Assembly (NCBI RefSeq): GCF_029267515.1
Contig: NZ_JAJUIS010000004.1
Coordinates: 186,001-250,000, forward strand
From: Seleniivibrio woodruffii
GTDB lineage: Bacteria > Chrysiogenota > Deferribacteres > Deferribacterales > Geovibrionaceae
Direction: 5' to 3'
Length of the DNA: 64,000 bases
The position numbers were made by a program, and so were the translations under genes. Below the pieces are notes generated by a model. That model was given only the letters and a program-made list of their open reading frames with translations, ran no database searches and was not told the origin of the DNA. This document shows positions 54,413 to 63,766 of this stretch, piece after piece; position 1 is the first letter of the stretch; each line of letters starts with the position of its first letter.

Positions 54413-54751
54413 GAGCAGGATGAGGAAGGATTTACACAGGACTGCGGGCATAAGGAATGTATGTGAGCAGTTCTAAGGAAGAACTGACGACATCATGCGG
54501 CAAAAGATAGCTTTCGCTGCCGAGATGCGAGCAGGATGAGGAAGGATTTACACAGGACTGCGGGCGTAAGGAATGTATGTGAGCAGTTCTAAGGAAGAAC
54601 TGACGACATCATGCGACAAAAGATAGCTTTCGCTGCCGAGATGCGAGCAGGATAAGGAAGGGCTTACAAAGGAGCTGCGAGCATATAAAAAATATGTGAG
54701 CAGTTCTAAGGAAGAACTGACGACATCATGCGACGCATATCGGCAGCGAAA
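54413..54751. repeat. Structured intergenic repeat, three tandem 116-base copies (copy C1-C3)
   Basis: Units begin at 54413, 54529 and 54645, each 116 bases apart. Each has the core CTGC, three bases, short variable stem, TGA, GCAG, and then a hairpin AGTTCT/AGAACT. The variable stem changes in step: CATA with TATG, CGTA with TATG, CATAT with ATATG. The last unit is closed by TTTCGCTGCCGA (54628-54639) and TCGGCAGCGAAA (54740-54751), and the same left arm occurs before unit 2. The 460-base gap between the TPR gene and cheV holds nothing else recognised. Confidence 0.85.
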
Positions 54752-54813
54752 CAGTAAAAAGATTGAAAGTAATGAATAATCATGCTAGCATATTACAATA
54801 TGAGAGGTCGTAT

Positions 54814-55704
54814 ATGGCATTAGATCACGGCATACTTCTTGAAACGGGTACCAATGAGTTTGAAATCGTCGAATTTATCATACGCACGGACAACAAAGAG
54901 CACCATTTCTGCATAAACGTTGCAAAGGTCAGGGAAGTAATAAGATTTCCCCAGATAGTACGCGTTCCTGATGCACATCCGTCCGTTGTGGGAACCGCTA
55001 ATATCAGACAAAAGCTCATCCCTATCATCGATCTTGCCCAGTGGCTGGGACTCAAATATGAAAACGACTATGCCGACAAAAAAATAATCGTCACTTTCTT
55101 CAACCACGAATACAACGGTTTTGTTGTGGATGAAGTTGTACGCATACACAGAATTACATGGGCGGATATAAAAGACTATTCTTCCATGACGGATTTCAGC
55201 CTTGTGGAAACGGTTCTCGGCGTTATCGACATAGGCGGAAACCTTATACAGCTTCTTGACTTTGAAAAGATAGTTCTGGAACTGAACCCCGACACAGCCC
55301 TTAAAGACGTTAACATTGATTATTCAAAATCAGAACAGCGTCAGGGGAAAGTGGTGTTTCTTGCCGAGGATTCATCCGTTATAAGAAGATTCCTCGCTTC
55401 GCACCTTGAACAGGCCGGCTACACCGTTTTTGCTTTTGAAAACGGAAAGCTGCTGCTTGACCAGCTTATGAAACAAACACCTGATCTGGTGATAACCGAC
55501 CTTGAAATGCCCGTCACCGACGGCGCATTCGTTGTTAAGACCATCCGCGGGATGGAAGCGACAAAAACAATACCCGTAATCGTTTTCTCCTCTCTGGCTT
55601 CCGAAGAAAACGAAAGAAAGGTGCTGGGAGTCGGCGCAAATCTTTTTATTGGCAAGCCCGACACAGATATACTTGTACAGAAAGTAGACGCTTTCCTGTT
55701 ATAA
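54814..55704 (+). CDS. cheV: Chemotaxis coupling protein CheV
   Basis: A 296-residue protein: CheW-like domain (about 1-165) with RVPDAHPSVVGTANIRQKLIP and NGFVVDEVVRI, followed by a receiver (about 175-296) with the phospho-acceptor in VITDLEMP. CheV couples chemoreceptors to CheA, and phosphorylation of its receiver tunes adaptation. AGAGG lies 7 bases before the chosen ATG. It stands alone, without other chemotaxis genes in the window. Confidence 0.93.
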   Translation: MALDHGILLETGTNEFEIVEFIIRTDNKEHHFCINVAKVREVIRFPQIVRVPDAHPSVVGTANIRQKLIPIIDLAQWLGLKYENDYADKKIIVTFFNHEYNGFVVDEVVRIHRITWADIKDYSSMTDFSLVETVLGVIDIGGNLIQLLDFEKIVLELNPDTALKDVNIDYSKSEQRQGKVVFLAEDSSVIRRFLASHLEQAGYTVFAFENGKLLLDQLMKQTPDLVITDLEMPVTDGAFVVKTIRGMEATKTIPVIVFSSLASEENERKVLGVGANLFIGKPDTDILVQKVDAFLL

Positions 55705-55718
55705 TGAAAGGAGGAGTA

Positions 55719-56495
55719 ATGAAAAAGGCCGCCGTAGTTATTCTTGCCGGACTGGCGCTTTCCGCTTGCGGAAACGACGAACTGCTTATCCAGAAAAGCA
55801 TGAACAACATCAAGGATGAAATGCTCGGCATTCAGTCCACAATGGGCGACATGCAGATCAAAATTCAAGATCTTGACAAAAACATCAGGATAAACTCCGA
55901 AAACATCAATAAAAACTCAGACGCACTGGCACAGCTTCGTGAAGAGATGACTGTGATGAACACAGATATCATCGACCTGAAAGACCGTGTCACCGCACTT
56001 GAAAAAGGCACAACAACCACTGCCAAGGGCGCTCCCCTGCCCTCTCCGATGGACTCGGAGCCTTCCGTTGCGGCACCTGTCAAAAGTTCCTCCGATGTCA
56101 TCATTATCGAAGACAACATGCAGGACAAGATGAGCCTTTATACATACGCATATGAGCTGTACAGAAACGGGAAATACCCTGAAAGCGAAGCGAAATTCAA
56201 TGAATTCCTTAAAAAATATCCCGCAGATGAACGTTCCGACAACGCAATGTACTGGGTAGGTGAAATCCGCTACGGCATGAAGGATTTTAACGGCGCAGCC
56301 GCTAAATTTAAAGAGCTGCTGGACGAATACCCCAACGGAAACAAGGTGCCGGATGCCATGCTTAAACTGGCATACTGCTACGGAAGCCTTTCCGACAAGG
56401 ACAACAGCATATCCACACTGCAAAAACTCGTTGCGGACTATCCGGATTCGGATGCGGCAAGACTTGCAAAACAAAAACTTGCACAGTGGAAATAG
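55719..56495 (+). CDS. CpoB/YbgF-like periplasmic TPR lipoprotein
   Basis: About 258 residues. A lipoprotein signal ends at LALSACG. The N-terminal half is a coiled coil (about 25-95); the C-terminal half (about 140-258) has three TPR-like repeats (YRNGKYPESEAKFNEFLKKYP and two more). This is the CpoB/YbgF layout, a Tol-Pal-linked coordinator of cell-wall synthesis and outer-membrane constriction. CpoB is usually soluble in E. coli, so the lipid anchor is a difference. AGGAGG precedes the ATG. No tol or pal genes are nearby. Confidence 0.83.
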   Translation: MKKAAVVILAGLALSACGNDELLIQKSMNNIKDEMLGIQSTMGDMQIKIQDLDKNIRINSENINKNSDALAQLREEMTVMNTDIIDLKDRVTALEKGTTTTAKGAPLPSPMDSEPSVAAPVKSSSDVIIIEDNMQDKMSLYTYAYELYRNGKYPESEAKFNEFLKKYPADERSDNAMYWVGEIRYGMKDFNGAAAKFKELLDEYPNGNKVPDAMLKLAYCYGSLSDKDNSISTLQKLVADYPDSDAARLAKQKLAQWK

Positions 56496-56521
56496 AGCTT
56501 TAAAAAATCCATAAATCATTT

Positions 56522-56551
56522 AAGGCACTCTGAAAAGAGTGCCTTTTTTTT
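56522..56551 (+). terminator. Strong intrinsic terminator after the CpoB-like gene
   Basis: Arms AAGGCACTC and GAGTGCCTT, loop TGAAAA, followed by a run of T. Confidence 0.92.
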
Positions 56552-56614
56552 CGTCCTCATATAAAATACTGCACATTAAATAGTCATTAATGTGATTATT
56601 CCCTATTACTTTTG

Positions 56615-56643
56615 TTGATTATTTTTTCATCATGGTGTATAGT
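56615..56643 (+). promoter_or_regulatory. Sigma-70 promoter, possibly driving leaderless transcription
   Basis: TTGATT (56615-56620), 17-base spacer, TATAGT (56638-56643). The expected start, about 7 bases after the -10, falls on the ATG at 56650. Confidence 0.5.
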
Positions 56644-56649
56644 CACTCC

Positions 56650-58044
56650 ATGAGAAAGATACGTGTACTTGCCGTTGACGATGAAACGAACATCCTATGG
56701 CTCTTAAAAGAAGGACTTACAGACGAGAAAATTGATGTTCTGACCACAGAAGATCCCTATATGGCAGAGAATTACCTTTCTAAAGGTGTGGACATCTGCT
56801 TTGTGGATATTTTCCTCGGCGAGCACAACGGTATAAGACTGACCGAAAAATGGGCAGCCATATACAAAGACACTCATTTCATAATCATGACGGCGCAGGA
56901 CACAGGTTCAAACGTCATCGAATCCATAAAATCAGGCGCAAAAGATTTCTTTCCGAAACCTTTTGACCTTAATCAGCTTAAAAACAAGGTTATTGCACTC
57001 TGCGGAAAAATTGAGCAGCACCCGATAGCCGATATAAAAGAATACGACTTCGAAACGAAAAACAAAAAGATGCTTGAGATATACAAGCTCATAGGCAAGA
57101 TATCCAAGACGAACATAAACGTGCTTATCCTCGGAGAATCCGGAACGGGAAAAGAGGTTGTGGCAAGGATGATTCACCGTCAGTCCGCCCGTTTCGACAA
57201 ACCTTTTATCCCCATAAATATGGCGGCGATACCCAACGAACTCCTTGAAAGTGAGCTTTTCGGTCACGAAAAAGGTTCTTTCACAGGTGCTGTCACCGAT
57301 AAAAAGGGTAAATTTGAAGAAGCTCACACAGGAACCATCTTCCTCGACGAGATTTCCGAGATGGATATGGGGCTGCAATCGAAACTGCTCAGGGTCATTC
57401 AGGAGAAAGAGGTTACAAAGGTCGGCTCCAGCCGTACCCTTAAACTGGACACGAGAATAATTGCCGCATCCAACAGAAACCTTGAGGAACTGGTGGCGCA
57501 GGGCAAGTTCCGCGAAGACCTTTATTACAGATTGAACGTCGTTTCCATCGAGCTTCCGCCACTCTATGAACGCAAAGAAGACACCGCTTACCTCACAAAT
57601 CACTTTCTCCATAAACATAAAAACATCAAAGACCGCGTGCTCACCTGCTCCGAAGAGGCGCTTGAGGCACTGACGGCATACAGATGGCCCGGCAACATAC
57701 GCGAGTTGGAAAACACCATTCAATACGCGATAGTTAACGCCGAAACCGACATTATCATGCCGGAGAACCTGCCCGCAAAGATTTTTGAACATAATCCGGC
57801 GGCAGGATCCAAAAGCACATCCAACGACCTTTATAAGCTGGCGCTGGATATCATCGAGTCCGAAACACTTTCAGACGGCAACAACGCATATGAAGAATAT
57901 ATGAAAATAGTGGAATTCCCTCTCATGAAAGCGGTTCTTGACAAGACTGGAAATAATAAGTCGATTTCCGCAAAAATCTTAGGTATAAACAGAAATACCT
58001 TTAGAAAAAAAGTGAGGGAACACGACCTTGAGCAGGATTCTTAA
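56650..58044 (+). CDS. Sigma-54-dependent response regulator (NtrC family)
   Basis: About 464 residues. Receiver 1-120 with D10/D11 and the phospho-acceptor in CFVDIFLG. AAA+ domain with GESGTGKE, a GSFTGA loop in place of GAFTGA (still seen in active members), and TIFLDEISE. A Fis-like HTH lies at the C-terminus (NKSISAKILGINRNTFRKK). No kinase adjoins it. The ATG at 56650 begins the receiver directly; no ribosome site precedes it or the ATG at 56632, and a promoter places the transcript start at 56650. It overlaps rnr by 17 bases. Confidence 0.87.
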   Translation: MRKIRVLAVDDETNILWLLKEGLTDEKIDVLTTEDPYMAENYLSKGVDICFVDIFLGEHNGIRLTEKWAAIYKDTHFIIMTAQDTGSNVIESIKSGAKDFFPKPFDLNQLKNKVIALCGKIEQHPIADIKEYDFETKNKKMLEIYKLIGKISKTNINVLILGESGTGKEVVARMIHRQSARFDKPFIPINMAAIPNELLESELFGHEKGSFTGAVTDKKGKFEEAHTGTIFLDEISEMDMGLQSKLLRVIQEKEVTKVGSSRTLKLDTRIIAASNRNLEELVAQGKFREDLYYRLNVVSIELPPLYERKEDTAYLTNHFLHKHKNIKDRVLTCSEEALEALTAYRWPGNIRELENTIQYAIVNAETDIIMPENLPAKIFEHNPAAGSKSTSNDLYKLALDIIESETLSDGNNAYEEYMKIVEFPLMKAVLDKTGNNKSISAKILGINRNTFRKKVREHDLEQDS

Positions 58045-60091
58045 AACCATAAAAAGTGCGGGCAAGCCCCTCACATTCAAGCAGCTTCTTTCCATGACGC
58101 AGGAAGATCCCAAAATGCTCAAGGCTGAGCTGAAGGAACTTACCCGCAAGCACAAAGTTAAAGCCAACCGTAACGGTACATACAGCGCATCGAGCCAGAC
58201 GGAAAGAGAGGAACGTAAAACTCTTACCGGCAAGGTGGATCTGCATCCGGACGGGTACGGTTTTCTTACAGTTGACGGCGGCGGGAAAGACCTCTTCATC
58301 CCCAGAAACAAGATGGGCGGTGCTCTTCACGGCGACAGAGTGAAAGTGTCAGTTGAATCTTTCCGCGGCAAACCCGAAGGCAAGGTTCTGGAGATAACCG
58401 AGCGCTCGGTGCAGCAGATTATAGGCAGAGCGGAAAACCTTGCCGGAATACTGCGCGTTGTACCCATGACAAAAAAATTCAACTCCTACATATATGTTTC
58501 AGCAGCATCCGCCAAAGGCATTGAAAACGACGACGTTGTTATGGTCGAGCTGACCGCATACCCGGATGGTCAGAAAGCAGGCAGAGGCAAAATCACAAAG
58601 CGTCTGGGAAAGCTGGAAGACCCGCGCATTGAAGACCTCATCGTGCTCAACAGATACGGCATTGAGCGTGAATATCCGCAGGAGGTTGAAACCTATGTCG
58701 CCTCCATAGCTCAGAAACTGTTGAAAGAACAGGGAAAACGTACTGACTTCCGTGAGCTGACCACCGTAACCATAGACGGGGAAACGGCAAAAGACTTTGA
58801 CGATGCAATATCTGTTGAAGTCACCGACACCGGATACGTCCTTTACGTCCATATAGCCGACGTAAGTCACTTCGTGCATCCTGACACCCCAGTAGATAAA
58901 GAGGCTTTCACAAGGGGCACCAGCTTCTATTTCCCCGAATTTGCAGTGCCGATGCTGCCGGAGATGCTATCCAATAACCTTTGCAGTCTCCGCCCCAACG
59001 AAGAAAAGCTGACACTTACCGCCAAGATAACATATGACGAAAAAGGTCACAGGAAACGCGCAGACCTTTACCGATCAATAATAAAAAGCGACAGAAGGCT
59101 GACATACACCTACGTTCAGTCTGTGCTGGACGGAAAAGAGAAAGAGGACGACAAAAACGTTCTTGATCTAATCAAAGATTCCGAAAGACTGGCGCTGTTA
59201 ATCATGAAACGCAGAAAAAAGGACGGAATGCTGGATTTCGATTTCCCGGAAACCGAGTTTGACCTTGACGAAAACGGTGAGGTCACGGCGATACGTGCCG
59301 CAGAAAGACACCTTTCCCACCGCATCATCGAACACTTTATGATAGAAGCGAACGAAGTTGTTTCTGAATTTCTGGAAAAGAACGTCGATAAATCGGTTTA
59401 CAGGATACACGACAAACCGGATCCGCTTAAACTCAGGGATTTTGCTGAACTGGCAGAAACCTTCGGGCTGGCGGTATCCATAAAAGACATCACACCGAAA
59501 GAAGTTGCGAAGGTCAGCGATATCGTCGCCGCATCTCCCTACGGAGATATCCTTGGTCCGGCACTCGTGCGCACCATGGCAAAAGCGGAATACAACACCA
59601 ACAACATAGGTCACTTCGGTCTTGCTTCCGAGTCTTATACACACTTCACCAGCCCCATCCGCCGCTATCCCGACCTGATGGTGCACAGGCTCATATGCAA
59701 CAGACTATTCTCCGCACATTACAATACAACAACAGATATAGACACCGCCTGCCAGAAGTCCACAGAGAACGAACAGAGGGCGGAAAACGCGGAAAGGGAT
59801 ATCGAACGTTTCAAAAAGATAAAATACCTCATGAAACATATGGACGAACCATTCGCAGCCATAATAACCTCCGTCGGTCCATTCGGGCTGTCGGTATATC
59901 TGCCCACGCTCATGCTTAAAGGTACCGTGACACTGGAATCAATTCAGGGAGACGTTTATCAGTACATAAAAAAAGCCGAGCTTGTTAAGGGGAAACGTAC
60001 CGGAATAATGTACCGTGCGGCGGATCCCATAGAGGTTATGGCCGAGCGCATAGACTATGATATTCAGGAAGCGTATTTTTACCCAATTTAA
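58028..60091 (+). CDS. rnr: Ribonuclease R
   Basis: A 687-residue 3'-5' exoribonuclease that degrades structured RNA and defective ribosomal or transfer RNA. In order: a winged-helix-like N-terminus, two cold-shock domains (about 65-210), an RNB catalytic domain (about 235-565) with DGETAKDFDDAIS and the HFTSPIRRYPDL motif, and a C-terminal S1 domain. The long Lys-rich tail of E. coli RNase R is missing. TTG start inside the end of the sigma-54 regulator, so it is coupled to that gene. Confidence 0.95.
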   Translation: MSRILKTIKSAGKPLTFKQLLSMTQEDPKMLKAELKELTRKHKVKANRNGTYSASSQTEREERKTLTGKVDLHPDGYGFLTVDGGGKDLFIPRNKMGGALHGDRVKVSVESFRGKPEGKVLEITERSVQQIIGRAENLAGILRVVPMTKKFNSYIYVSAASAKGIENDDVVMVELTAYPDGQKAGRGKITKRLGKLEDPRIEDLIVLNRYGIEREYPQEVETYVASIAQKLLKEQGKRTDFRELTTVTIDGETAKDFDDAISVEVTDTGYVLYVHIADVSHFVHPDTPVDKEAFTRGTSFYFPEFAVPMLPEMLSNNLCSLRPNEEKLTLTAKITYDEKGHRKRADLYRSIIKSDRRLTYTYVQSVLDGKEKEDDKNVLDLIKDSERLALLIMKRRKKDGMLDFDFPETEFDLDENGEVTAIRAAERHLSHRIIEHFMIEANEVVSEFLEKNVDKSVYRIHDKPDPLKLRDFAELAETFGLAVSIKDITPKEVAKVSDIVAASPYGDILGPALVRTMAKAEYNTNNIGHFGLASESYTHFTSPIRRYPDLMVHRLICNRLFSAHYNTTTDIDTACQKSTENEQRAENAERDIERFKKIKYLMKHMDEPFAAIITSVGPFGLSVYLPTLMLKGTVTLESIQGDVYQYIKKAELVKGKRTGIMYRAADPIEVMAERIDYDIQEAYFYPI

Positions 60092-60158
60092 TAATATCAG
60101 TTGCTTATAACGTAGCTGATACGGTATTATTAAAAATAGTAGTTAATCAGGAAGTATC

Positions 60159-62576
60159 ATGCTCGGCAAATATCTCAATGAGAATAACATTGGTCGTATA
60201 AGTTTGATTAACATGGTAATTGTGATACTTATAATAACAGTTGCCATGATTGTTTTTATTGCAAATCAAACGAAAAACGAATATGAAGCCGAACGTTCAC
60301 AACTGGTCAAATCATTCATAGAAACAAAGAAAAACATTCTTTCAGGCGAACTGGACAGAATGTTTAACATGGTTGATTATTACGCTTCCAGAAACAAGCA
60401 GACCATGTGCGAAATCATAAAAGACCGAGTCGACCACGCCATTGACGTGGCACAGTTTCTGAAAGAAACCACACCTCTTAAACACGGCGCTTATACCGCT
60501 GCGTTTGAAAAATACATTTCACAGTATGACCGAGACACTTCGCCGGGAAACCTTTATATCATCGACAAACACGGAACGGTCATTTTCCACCCGCTGTTTC
60601 CCAAAGGCACTAACCTGTACAATCTGAAATCTCCTTACGGCATGTATCCTGTGCGAGATGAAATAGGCGCTGTCAGCGACAAGGGCGTTTATGTTGAAAA
60701 CACCATGCCAGCAGAAACCAATGGAACAAAATTCATACAGCAGACAGCTTATGTAAGAAGTATCCCCCACACAGACTGGTATCTCGGTTCAGCTTTTAAC
60801 CGTTCCGAACTGAAAGAGAGCGTTACAAAACAGCTTATAACCCGTGTTGACTCTGTGCGTTTCGACGAAAAAGGACACTATTTCATGCTCAATGCCGACG
60901 GAACCGGACTCTCAATACCCGGAAACTCCGGATTTTCAGGCAAAAACCTTATGGATATAAAAGACTCCAGCGGCGTCAAATATTTTAAAGATCTCATCGC
61001 AGGATCCATGCAGGAAAACAGCCAATACGTTTTTTATGAGCAGGAATACAAAGACTGGAACGAAAAAGCACAGGTAATAGCCCACTGCCGGATGATGGAA
61101 CAGTGGGGCTGGTTTATGTGCGCCGCGGTAAACATTGACGACCTCACAGACATAGTAGCGGAAAAGAACACCGCTGTTCAGGAGAAACTGAACAGGAACA
61201 CGCGGTACTCTCTTGTGCTCTTCTTCTTTTCCGCACTCTTTGCGGCGGGCATATCATGGTACTTCTCAAGACACGTCCAAAAGATATTTTCCAGATATAA
61301 AAAAGACATAGAGACCAGAAACAAAGATCTTGAAGAGCTGAACATAGAGCTTACCAATCAGCTTTACACAGACCACCTCACCGGACTTCCCAACCGCAAC
61401 AAACTCGTAAGCGACCTTAACAGCATAAAAAATCCTCTGCTGATACTGCTGAACATCGACTCTTTCAAGAAGATAAACGAGACCTACGGTTTCATCATCG
61501 GCGATTTCGTTCTTATAGATTTGGGCGAGCGCATAAGCTCATTCCAGTGCGACGTGAACTTCGAATGTTACAAATTCCACGGCAATGAATACGCCATGCT
61601 GGCAGATTCCGATATGAGCCGCGAAGATCTGGAAGCACTGATGGGCAAGCTGAGCGACCATCTTGAGTTTACAGTCAAATACGAAGAACTTGAAATTGAA
61701 ATTGACATATCAGTCACAGCCGGAGTTTCCGCAGAAAAAGGAAACGTATTTGAAAAAGCGGGCATGGCGATGCGCCTTGCAGAGAAGAAAAAACATCCCT
61801 ATGTCATATACGACACAACCATGGACATGGTTGACGAATATGAGAAAGATATACGCTGGACAAAAATTGTCAAACGCGCACTGAACGAAAATAACCTCCT
61901 GCCCTATTATCAGCCCATAGCAAATTCAAAAACCGGAATAGTGGAAAAATTTGAATGTCTGGTGCGTATAATCGACAACGATGAGGTGATAACACCCTTC
62001 CAGTTCCTTGACATCATCAAAAAAACCAAACTCTACCAGCATATTACAAAACGTATGATGACAAGATCATTCGAAACATTTGCGCATAATAACTTCATGT
62101 TCACCATAAACCTCTCCATAGAGGATATAATGGATGAATCCACATCCAAGTTTATCCTGGACACGCTGAAAACCAGCGGGATAGCCAACAGGGTCATTTT
62201 TGAGCTGTTGGAATCCGAAGGCATAGAGAGCTTCGCAGTGGTAAACGATTTCATAAAAGAGCTGAAAAAGACAGGCGCCATGGTAGCGATAGACGATTTC
62301 GGTTCCGGTTACTCAAACTTTGTATACCTGTCTGAGCTGAATGTAGATATCATAAAGATAGACGGCTCGCTGATAAAGAACATCGACCACGACAGACAGT
62401 CGCAGATAATCGTTGAAACCATAATCAAGTTTGCGAATCAACTTAACATCAAAACAGTTGCAGAGTTTGTCCACTCCGAAAGCGTCCGCAGAAAGGTTAT
62501 CGACATGGGCATTGACTATATTCAGGGCTACCACGTCGGCAAACCCACAGCAAACATCACAGACTATCTGAACTGA
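60159..62576 (+). CDS. Cache-domain membrane phosphodiesterase with degenerate GGDEF and intact EAL
   Basis: An 805-residue protein. Membrane helix at about 15-37, a double-Cache-like periplasmic sensor (about 60-345), a second helix near 350-372. Then a GGDEF domain whose signature is HGNEY instead of GGDEF, so cyclase activity is very unlikely. The EAL domain keeps its metal and catalytic residues: ECLVRI, NLS, FELLESE, DDFGSGYSN, KIDGS, AEFVHSE and IQGY. The likely output is c-di-GMP hydrolysis in response to a small external ligand, with the GGDEF perhaps binding GTP as a regulator. Confidence 0.9.
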   Translation: MLGKYLNENNIGRISLINMVIVILIITVAMIVFIANQTKNEYEAERSQLVKSFIETKKNILSGELDRMFNMVDYYASRNKQTMCEIIKDRVDHAIDVAQFLKETTPLKHGAYTAAFEKYISQYDRDTSPGNLYIIDKHGTVIFHPLFPKGTNLYNLKSPYGMYPVRDEIGAVSDKGVYVENTMPAETNGTKFIQQTAYVRSIPHTDWYLGSAFNRSELKESVTKQLITRVDSVRFDEKGHYFMLNADGTGLSIPGNSGFSGKNLMDIKDSSGVKYFKDLIAGSMQENSQYVFYEQEYKDWNEKAQVIAHCRMMEQWGWFMCAAVNIDDLTDIVAEKNTAVQEKLNRNTRYSLVLFFFSALFAAGISWYFSRHVQKIFSRYKKDIETRNKDLEELNIELTNQLYTDHLTGLPNRNKLVSDLNSIKNPLLILLNIDSFKKINETYGFIIGDFVLIDLGERISSFQCDVNFECYKFHGNEYAMLADSDMSREDLEALMGKLSDHLEFTVKYEELEIEIDISVTAGVSAEKGNVFEKAGMAMRLAEKKKHPYVIYDTTMDMVDEYEKDIRWTKIVKRALNENNLLPYYQPIANSKTGIVEKFECLVRIIDNDEVITPFQFLDIIKKTKLYQHITKRMMTRSFETFAHNNFMFTINLSIEDIMDESTSKFILDTLKTSGIANRVIFELLESEGIESFAVVNDFIKELKKTGAMVAIDDFGSGYSNFVYLSELNVDIIKIDGSLIKNIDHDRQSQIIVETIIKFANQLNIKTVAEFVHSESVRRKVIDMGIDYIQGYHVGKPTANITDYLN

Positions 62577-62708
62577 AAATAGAGGTCTGTACCTTTTTCA
62601 CCAGTCATACAGAACAGAGCCTATGCCCGGAGAAATCATTGCAAATATGCTCCGCGGAATTCTTCTAACAGCAGAAGGGCTGCGTGACGAGCAAATATGA
62701 AATCGGCA

Positions 62709-62828
62709 TGGCTGTCAGACGCAATCAATTCAAGGCTACACGCAAAAAATATGCGCAGTGTACATAGTCAGTACATGAGCAATATTTTTTGCAGCGGCAA
62801 CGCAGAAGTGCGCCGCATATCACAGCCA
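62709..62828. repeat. Structured intergenic repeat, copy D
   Basis: A 120-base element closed by TGGCTGT (62709-62715) and ACAGCCA (62822-62828). Inside, GCAAAAAATAT (62742-62752) pairs with ATATTTTTTGC (62782-62792), and TGTAC with GTACA across loop ATAGTCA. It ends GCGCCGCATAT, as in copy A. It fills the gap between the EAL gene and lolA; the bases from 62577 to 62708 hold no recognised feature. Confidence 0.72.
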
Positions 62829-62835
62829 AGCAACA

Positions 62836-63429
62836 TCAGTGGTTGAATATCTGGGTATCTTTAGGCACTGAAGGATTGAATACGCTGTCAGAAATTTCCG
62901 GATCTATCTTTATGTTGGTCAGCACGATACTTGTGTTATTTCCGTTCTGATCCCTTGTGGTAATACCGGTTATCACGCCGCTTTTTACAGTAAACGTTAT
63001 TGCACCGATTCCTGAATCCTTTTTAACAGGATTAAGGGTAAGCCTGTCTGTCGCGTCGTTGAAAGATGCAGTGAAATCCTTTCTCATGTCGGAAGGGTTA
63101 TACATCAGTCTCATGAAGGCGTTAGCAGTAGGATCGAGCTTCTGTTTAATCAGTTGCTTTGTCTCGCTGTCATAAAACTGCATCATTTTGGAGTCAAAAA
63201 GATAAAACTGTCTGTAGGGTTTCTGGTAATCCCACATGGCTCTGCTTCTGCTTTTGATATAAAGTCTGCCGGAATAGGTATCGGAGCCGAAACCTTCAAG
63301 CTCGGTTTTCTGTACAAAATCCGCAGAGTAGCTTTTTATCTTATCCAGCGATGCCAGAACGCTTTCAACCGTTTCGGCATAGGCAGTAACGGAGATCAGT
63401 ATCATTAACATAAGAATTATATTTCTCAT
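62836..63429 (-). CDS. lolA: Outer-membrane lipoprotein carrier LolA
   Basis: A 197-residue periplasmic chaperone that takes lipoproteins from LolCDE to the outer membrane. A signal peptide ends at TAYAE. Family landmarks are FVQKTEL, the aromatic MWDYQKPYRQFYLFD and the C-terminal FNPSVPKDTQIF. The gene has its own promoter upstream and an AGAGGTG site. Confidence 0.88.
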   Translation of the reverse strand: MRNIILMLMILISVTAYAETVESVLASLDKIKSYSADFVQKTELEGFGSDTYSGRLYIKSRSRAMWDYQKPYRQFYLFDSKMMQFYDSETKQLIKQKLDPTANAFMRLMYNPSDMRKDFTASFNDATDRLTLNPVKKDSGIGAITFTVKSGVITGITTRDQNGNNTSIVLTNIKIDPEISDSVFNPSVPKDTQIFNH

Positions 63430-63453
63430 CGGTCACCTCTTTCAACAGTATTG

Positions 63454-63482
63454 ACTATATAACCAAACTTTTGTTCTGTAAA
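63454..63482 (-). promoter_or_regulatory. Sigma-70 promoter of lolA
   Basis: On the minus strand: TTTACA (63477-63482), 17-base spacer, TATAGT (63454-63459), 25 bases before the lolA start. The remainder of the 337-base divergent gap to 63766 is AT-rich and holds only the opposing promoter at 63707. Confidence 0.6.
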
Positions 63483-63706
63483 GACAAATAGGTTTTTCAC
63501 CTATAGTCATATAAATAATTAGAAACAAAGGCGATTCAACTAATACTCACACTCATTATTATGAATTCAAATAGATAGTAAAAATTCTGCCTGTTTTGAA
63601 CTATAAAAAATAATTTTAATCCTGTTATCAAATAAAAAGCATATATATAACGCGGTTTAAAGAGCATATATGCCATAATGCTTGATTACCAAGGGATTTT
63701 AGACTA

Positions 63707-63735
63707 TTGACATTTTAGATATTGCGTTATATTAT
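63707..63735 (+). promoter_or_regulatory. Strong sigma-70 promoter of the pyruvate carboxylase gene
   Basis: Perfect -35 TTGACA (63707-63712), 17-base spacer, TATTAT (63730-63735), 31 bases before the ATG. Confidence 0.75.
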
Positions 63736-63766
63736 CCGAGCAGAAGTACAGAAACAGGGAGTAAAT

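Noticed and set aside
54413-54760. CRISPR array
   Set aside because: Repeats are directly joined, 116 bases long, with no unique spacers and no cas genes; they fold into hairpins and belong to a dispersed repeat family.
60095-60121. Terminator after rnr (TATCAG...CTGATA hairpin)
   Set aside because: The stem is short and imperfect, and no T run follows; kept out of the feature list.
63483-63706. A small RNA or tRNA in the AT-rich gap before pyc
   Set aside because: I found no cloverleaf, no strong hairpin with T run and no conserved block; only the two flanking promoters could be supported.
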